Shown here piece by piece: positions 60,262 through 64,000 of a stretch of DNA of 64,000 nucleotides (positions are counted from its first letter, which is position 1; each line of letters opens with the position of its first letter). Below the pieces are notes generated by a model. That model did no database searches. It saw only the letters and a list, made by a program, of their open reading frames with translations, and was not told the DNA's origin. The position numbers were made by a program, and so were the translations under genes. Source of the DNA: Thermoleophilaceae bacterium (lineage in GTDB: Bacteria; Actinomycetota; Thermoleophilia; Solirubrobacterales; Thermoleophilaceae); the NCBI GenBank assembly GCA_030446485.1, contig JAUJNF010000005.1, positions 1 through 64,000 of the forward strand, given 5' to 3'.

Positions 60262-61722
60262 TTGGCGCGCCCCGGCCCAGAGAGGTCCTTCGCGCAGCGA
60301 GTGGCCGTGAACACCTCGATGTTCACCGTCGCCAGGGTGGTCGCCGCCGGGGCGAATCTTGTCGGCGTGGCGCTCACCACGCGCTACCTGGGTCCGGACG
60401 AGTTCGGGAGCCTGACGATCGCGCTGGTGTTCCTGGCGCTGGTCGGGCCACTGGCGGACCTCGGCCTCTACACCATCGCCACCCGCGAACTGGCCAAGGC
60501 CCCGGATCAGGAGGCGCGGCTGGTGAGCAACGTGTTCACGATCGGGTTGGTGCTCACTGCGCTCACCGCGCTTCTTGCGGTGGGGGTGCTCCTTCTGGCC
60601 TACTCGGGCGGGGACGACGCGCTGGTGCGAAAAGCGATCGTGATCATGCTGATCCCCCTGCTGCTCGCGTCGCCCGCGGGCACGATCGTCGCCCTCCTGA
60701 TCGCCCGGGAGCAGATCTTCCCCATCCTCGCCGCGGCGCTCGTGAGCAACGCGGTGCTGGTGGGGGGCCTGATCCTCGTCACCAGCCTCGACCTCGGTTT
60801 CGAAGGGGTCGTCTCGGTGTACGCGGTCTCCGGTCTCCTCACCGGGCTCGTGCCGCTTCCGCTGGCCAAGGGGACGCGCAACCTCAGGCCTTCCTTCGAC
60901 CGCGACCTGTGGCGGCAGCTCGTGGCCTGGGCGCTTCCGCAGGGTGGCATCGCCGTGCTAGGTCACCTGTACTTCCGCCTCGACACCTTCCTGCTGTCGT
61001 TCTACCGCTCGGACTCCGAGGTGGCCATCTACGGCGCGGCATATCGGGTGGTGGAGGTGTTGGTCGCGCTTCCGTTCCTGTTCGTGCTCACCCTGTTTCC
61101 GACCATCGCCAGGGCCGGCGCGCGCAGTACGCGCCTCGCGGAGGTCATGCAGGGAGCCGCCTACGTGCTCCAGGTCGTGACCGTCCCGGTGCTCGTGTTC
61201 TTCATCGCGTTCGCGCCCGAGGTGATCGAGGTGCTGGGCGGATCGGAGTTCAGCGATGCCGCTCCGGTGCTGCGCATCCTCATGGTCAACGCCGCGATCG
61301 TGTACGTGGGAACGCTGTTCTTCCATGCCCTCGTGGCCCTCGGACGCCAGAAGAAGCTGTTCTGGCTGCTGCTTGCGGTGGTGGCCATCAATGTCCCGGT
61401 CAACCTGGTGCTCATTCCCCTGTGGGGAGCCGAGGGCGCCGCGGTGGCGGTGGTCATCAGCGAGCTCGCGGCCTTCGCCCTGGCCCTGCGCCTCTACCGC
61501 GACGTTGGCCCGCTGCCACGAATCGAGCGGGCTCGGGCGACGCTGTTGGCCGGCGGCGCCATGGCAATGGTCGCGGCCGCGCTCAAGCTGTTGCCGGTCA
61601 CCGATGCCCTCCCGGCCCTGATCGCCGTAGGTGTGGGAGCCGCGCTGTCTGGAACCACGTACCTCGTCTGCCTCACAGCTACGGGGGCCATGCCCCCGGG
61701 GCTGCCCAGCCTCAGGCGCTGA
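60262..61722 (+). CDS. Wzx-type polysaccharide flippase
   Basis: A 486-residue MOP-superfamily membrane protein with about 14 helices. SMFTVARVVAAGANLVGVAL, TTRYLGPDEFGSLTIALVFL and LADLGLYTIATRELAKAP are the typical first helices of Wzx/PST flippases, and FLLSFYRSDSEVAIYGAAYR the middle. These move undecaprenyl-linked repeat units to the outer face. The start is TTG 60262; an in-frame GTG at 60307 also leaves all helices. It ends 31 bp from the convergent GH43-like gene. It is the intact counterpart of the broken flippase at 22311-23665 and the likely exporter for the CDP-sugar-containing glycan. Confidence 0.9.
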   Translation: MARPGPERSFAQRVAVNTSMFTVARVVAAGANLVGVALTTRYLGPDEFGSLTIALVFLALVGPLADLGLYTIATRELAKAPDQEARLVSNVFTIGLVLTALTALLAVGVLLLAYSGGDDALVRKAIVIMLIPLLLASPAGTIVALLIAREQIFPILAAALVSNAVLVGGLILVTSLDLGFEGVVSVYAVSGLLTGLVPLPLAKGTRNLRPSFDRDLWRQLVAWALPQGGIAVLGHLYFRLDTFLLSFYRSDSEVAIYGAAYRVVEVLVALPFLFVLTLFPTIARAGARSTRLAEVMQGAAYVLQVVTVPVLVFFIAFAPEVIEVLGGSEFSDAAPVLRILMVNAAIVYVGTLFFHALVALGRQKKLFWLLLAVVAINVPVNLVLIPLWGAEGAAVAVVISELAAFALALRLYRDVGPLPRIERARATLLAGGAMAMVAAALKLLPVTDALPALIAVGVGAALSGTTYLVCLTATGAMPPGLPSLRR

Positions 61723-61753
61723 CCGCGAGGGTGGGGTCCGGGAGCCGGGTGCC

Positions 61754-63316
61754 CTAGCCGGAGGGTGCGAGCGTGAACCGCTCGAAGCGCGCGGCGGCAC
61801 CGGAGACGCCGCCGACGGTGAGCCCCACGCGCATCGACGCCAGGAAGGTCCCGTCTATCGACTCGCCGAGGCTCGTCCAACCACCCCCGATGGGCCGGAA
61901 GCGCCCGCTGAACCGAGTGCCCCGCCTACGCAGCTCGAGCTCGACGGGACCGCGCGAACTCAGCTGCCGTGCGCCGACTACGAGCTCTGGCCCTGTCTCG
62001 CGGTGGATCCACATCACCACCCGCCCGTCGCCGGCGGCCACGCCCACGCCCTCTCTCTGGTCCCGGAGAAGGCGCGTGGCGGCCACTCCGGCGTGTGCCC
62101 CCGGACCGAGGGCACCGGGGTCGGTGATCGCGGTGGCCGTCCACTCGGGAGTAAGGAGCCGGGTGGCCAGCACGCCCGAGTCGAGGAGCCCCGGGCTCCG
62201 GTTTGTCGCCCGAAGCACCACTCCTCCACCTCGCGACGGATCGATGACCGCCTGCGGGTCGGCATCCAGCGGCCACCCCCAGCGGGACGAGAGCGAGGCG
62301 AAGTCGTCCTGCAAGCTGTGCACGAGGGGTCGCTGACGCACGCCGAGCGGCGAGTTCGCGACCTCGCTCGGCCGGCCGGTCCCGATCGCCGGCCAGCCCC
62401 GCGTGAAGCGCACCCTGTCGAGCAACATCTCCCTCCCCACCGCCGAGTCGCGCACCGCGTGGTAGAGGAAGTAGTGCCTCCCGCCGTGCTCGAGCACCGT
62501 GCCGTGGCCGGGGCACCGGAAGCGCTCGCTGCCCGCCAGGACGGGATTGGCCGGATTCTTCCTCCATATGCCGGTCAAGGTGCGCGAACGCGCCACGCCC
62601 ACCCGGTAGTCGCACTCGGAAGTGCAGCAATCACCGGCGGAGTAGAAGAGGTAGAACCAGCCTGCGCGACGAACGACGGCCGGGCCCTCGACGAGCTGCC
62701 CCTCCCACGAGGCCTCGTTGCGGATGAGCTCCCGATGCGGGCCGACGATCCGCCCCCCGTCGCCGCTCAGGGCAGCCGCCCATATGGGGGTTGGCTCACC
62801 GACGGCGTTTCGCTCCTCCTTCCACAACAGCTGCCAACGACCGTTCTCATCCCTGATCGGGAAGGCGTCGAGCGAACCCACCGGCTGGCACACCAGTGGG
62901 CCCCGGTCGGTCCATGGGCCCTGGGGACGTGAGGCAACGGCGGACGCCACGCAGAGTGTGCCGCCCCGCTTTCGTGCCGTGTAGAAGACCACGAACCGGC
63001 CGCCCATCCGGACGAGCTCCGGTGCCCAGTAGCGGCCGTCGGACCACGCCGGAGGGGTCGGGAAGATCGATCCGGTCAGGCGCCAGTTCACCAGGTCGGT
63101 CGACTTCATGAGCGGGAAGAGCGGCGCGAACTGATTGGAGGTGCTCGTGGCCCAGAACGCGTTGCCGACCTTGATCACCGACGGGTCCGGATGCGGGCCC
63201 GCGAACACCGGGTTGGCGTACTGAGGCGGGGCGGCCGCCTCAGCCGACGCGACGGGGCCGCCGAGCACCAGCAACGCCATCGCGACAAGCCCCGCCCGCG
63301 TCGCGCTGGCTCTCAT
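61754..63316 (-). CDS. Secreted GH43-like glycoside hydrolase
   Basis: A 520-residue exported protein. The signal peptide is about 1-28 (MALLVLGGPVASAEA). The five-bladed propeller of family 43 has its three acids in place: base D44 in AGPHPDPSVIKVGN, D150 in VGSLDAFPI, and acid E210 in VEGPAVV. A C-terminal beta-sandwich domain (about 345-520) ends with RFERFTLAPSG. The family cleaves arabinan, xylan or related furanosides; the target here may be the cell's own polysaccharide or plant material. ATG 63316 is chosen; upstream the frame is antisense-like. It lies 13 bp downstream of the GT2 at the window edge. Confidence 0.88.
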   Translation of the reverse strand: MRASATRAGLVAMALLVLGGPVASAEAAAPPQYANPVFAGPHPDPSVIKVGNAFWATSTSNQFAPLFPLMKSTDLVNWRLTGSIFPTPPAWSDGRYWAPELVRMGGRFVVFYTARKRGGTLCVASAVASRPQGPWTDRGPLVCQPVGSLDAFPIRDENGRWQLLWKEERNAVGEPTPIWAAALSGDGGRIVGPHRELIRNEASWEGQLVEGPAVVRRAGWFYLFYSAGDCCTSECDYRVGVARSRTLTGIWRKNPANPVLAGSERFRCPGHGTVLEHGGRHYFLYHAVRDSAVGREMLLDRVRFTRGWPAIGTGRPSEVANSPLGVRQRPLVHSLQDDFASLSSRWGWPLDADPQAVIDPSRGGGVVLRATNRSPGLLDSGVLATRLLTPEWTATAITDPGALGPGAHAGVAATRLLRDQREGVGVAAGDGRVVMWIHRETGPELVVGARQLSSRGPVELELRRRGTRFSGRFRPIGGGWTSLGESIDGTFLASMRVGLTVGGVSGAAARFERFTLAPSG

Positions 63317-63329
63317 CTCCCTCGGCCGA

Positions 63330-64000
63330 TCACGGGGCCGCCCGCGAGGCCTCGAAGGCCGAAACGATCTCCTCCCCCGCCTTCCGCATCTCGGGGTTGA
63401 GGGACCAGCACACCTCGGTGTCACCGTGCAGCCGCCGCACCTCATCCATGTCGGGATTCAGGAAGTCGAAGCCCCACTTCTCGCGCCAGTACGCGTAGTG
63501 GTGGCGCAGACGCTCCAGGTGCGCGGGCGGCGGGCCCTCCATGCCGATGGCCCGGCCCACCGCAACGCGCATGCGGTCGGGCATCACGCTTCCGACGCGC
63601 TTCTTGGCCGCGGCCACGGCCCGGGTGCGCCTGGTGGTCACCTCGCGAACGTTGCGCAGACTCAGGCGATGGCTCACCAGCACGTCGGGCAGGAAGAAGG
63701 CCTTCTTGCCGTGCTTGCGCATCGAGAGCGAGAGGTCGAGGTCGTCGAACCACACGGGAGCGAAGCCGTCGTCGTACCCGCCGACCTCCAGGGCGAGCTC
63801 TCGGTGGTACATCATGCAGCACCCCATGCCCACGTCCACCTCGGCGATCTGGCGTCCGAGCGGGCTGTCGGCGTCGAGGGGGCGCTCGACGCGGGAGTGC
63901 AGCGTGCGCTGGCCCACCGGCTCGAGCAGCCGCGTGCCGCGGTCGTAGCAGCCCTCGGGGCCCACGATGTTCACGCCGTAGGTGTGCACTTGCCCGTCGT
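63330..64000 (-). CDS. GT2 family glycosyltransferase (5' end cut by window edge)
   Basis: At least 219 residues of a GT2 enzyme, running open past base 64000. The visible part begins DGQVHTYGVNIVGPEG, then VDVGMGCCMMYHRELALEVG and APVWFDDLDLSLSMRKHGKK. The latter matches the D-D-L-D-L acceptor-site motif of rhamnosyl- or mannosyl-type GT2 proteins. It ends in a long basic, helical region and RKAGEEIVSAFEASRAAP. The nucleotide-binding N-terminus with the DXD lies outside the window. The GTG at 63989 is internal, not a start. It continues the surface-glycan theme. Confidence 0.82.
   Translation of the reverse strand, partial: DGQVHTYGVNIVGPEGCYDRGTRLLEPVGQRTLHSRVERPLDADSPLGRQIAEVDVGMGCCMMYHRELALEVGGYDDGFAPVWFDDLDLSLSMRKHGKKAFFLPDVLVSHRLSLRNVREVTTRRTRAVAAAKKRVGSVMPDRMRVAVGRAIGMEGPPPAHLERLRHHYAYWREKWGFDFLNPDMDEVRRLHGDTEVCWSLNPEMRKAGEEIVSAFEASRAAP

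Noticed and set aside
1-64000. tRNA, rRNA, CRISPR, IS elements, prophage or integrase
   Set aside because: No T-loop/acceptor pairs, regular spaced repeats, transposase or integrase motifs were seen on reading either strand.

Overview
High-GC (roughly 70%) actinobacterial chromosome segment. I infer a soil-type member of the Thermoleophilia (Solirubrobacterales/Gaiellales) from a fused SecDF, a long-tailed RecJ, an AbiEi-like/DUF559 protein, many GTG and TTG starts, and a very large surface-glycan gene set. No tRNA, rRNA, CRISPR array, IS element or prophage was recognised.

Layout. (1) 161-5230: CorA-type transporter, a GT2 glycosyltransferase, HIT hydrolase, phosphomannomutase/phosphoglucomutase and a diacylglycerol-kinase-like enzyme. 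(2) 5315-16418, minus strand: tandem large GT-C-like membrane proteins, two secreted clan-A glycoside-hydrolase-like proteins and a tail-anchored surface protein. (3) 16492-32264: a polysaccharide assembly cluster with O-antigen ligases, a polyprenyl glycosylphosphotransferase, GT4 enzymes, a flippase, a GT2-TylF fusion, a nucleotide-sugar dehydrogenase, an epimerase, a methyltransferase and another giant membrane protein. (4) 32464-45090, minus strand: a housekeeping island, ruvC-ruvA-ruvB-PAS protein-secDF-small membrane protein-recJ-rel, with a PIN remnant and the AbiEi-like/DUF559 gene. (5) 45192-51472: a mirror-image pair of two-gene modules, each a DUF305-like protein convergent with a giant membrane protein. 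(6) 51554-61722: a CDP-sugar cluster (rfbF, rfbG, rfbH, an SDR and a ThDP-dependent lyase) with three GT2 enzymes and a Wzx-type flippase. (7) 61754-64000: a GH43-like secreted protein and a GT2 cut by the window edge.

The most interesting system is 51554-57395. Glucose-1-phosphate cytidylyltransferase, CDP-glucose 4,6-dehydratase and the Fe-S/PMP dehydrase RfbH sit beside an acetolactate-synthase-like ThDP enzyme and an SDR. This is the logic of CDP-yersiniose, a two-carbon-branched 3,6-dideoxyhexose, and an abequosyltransferase-like GT2 is adjacent. The dedicated E3 reductase is not in the window.

Several reading frames are broken. Two breaks are explained exactly by tandem duplications (20 bp at 9413-9452, 46 bp at 12917-13008) whose removal restores a full-length homologue. 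Others are small net indels in rel, secF, an O-antigen ligase and a flippase. Because rel and secF are hit, part of this may be assembly error. A tandem heptamer (GTCCACC / GGTGGAC) sits in four intergenic gaps and pushes naive ruvA and ruvB start calls too far upstream.
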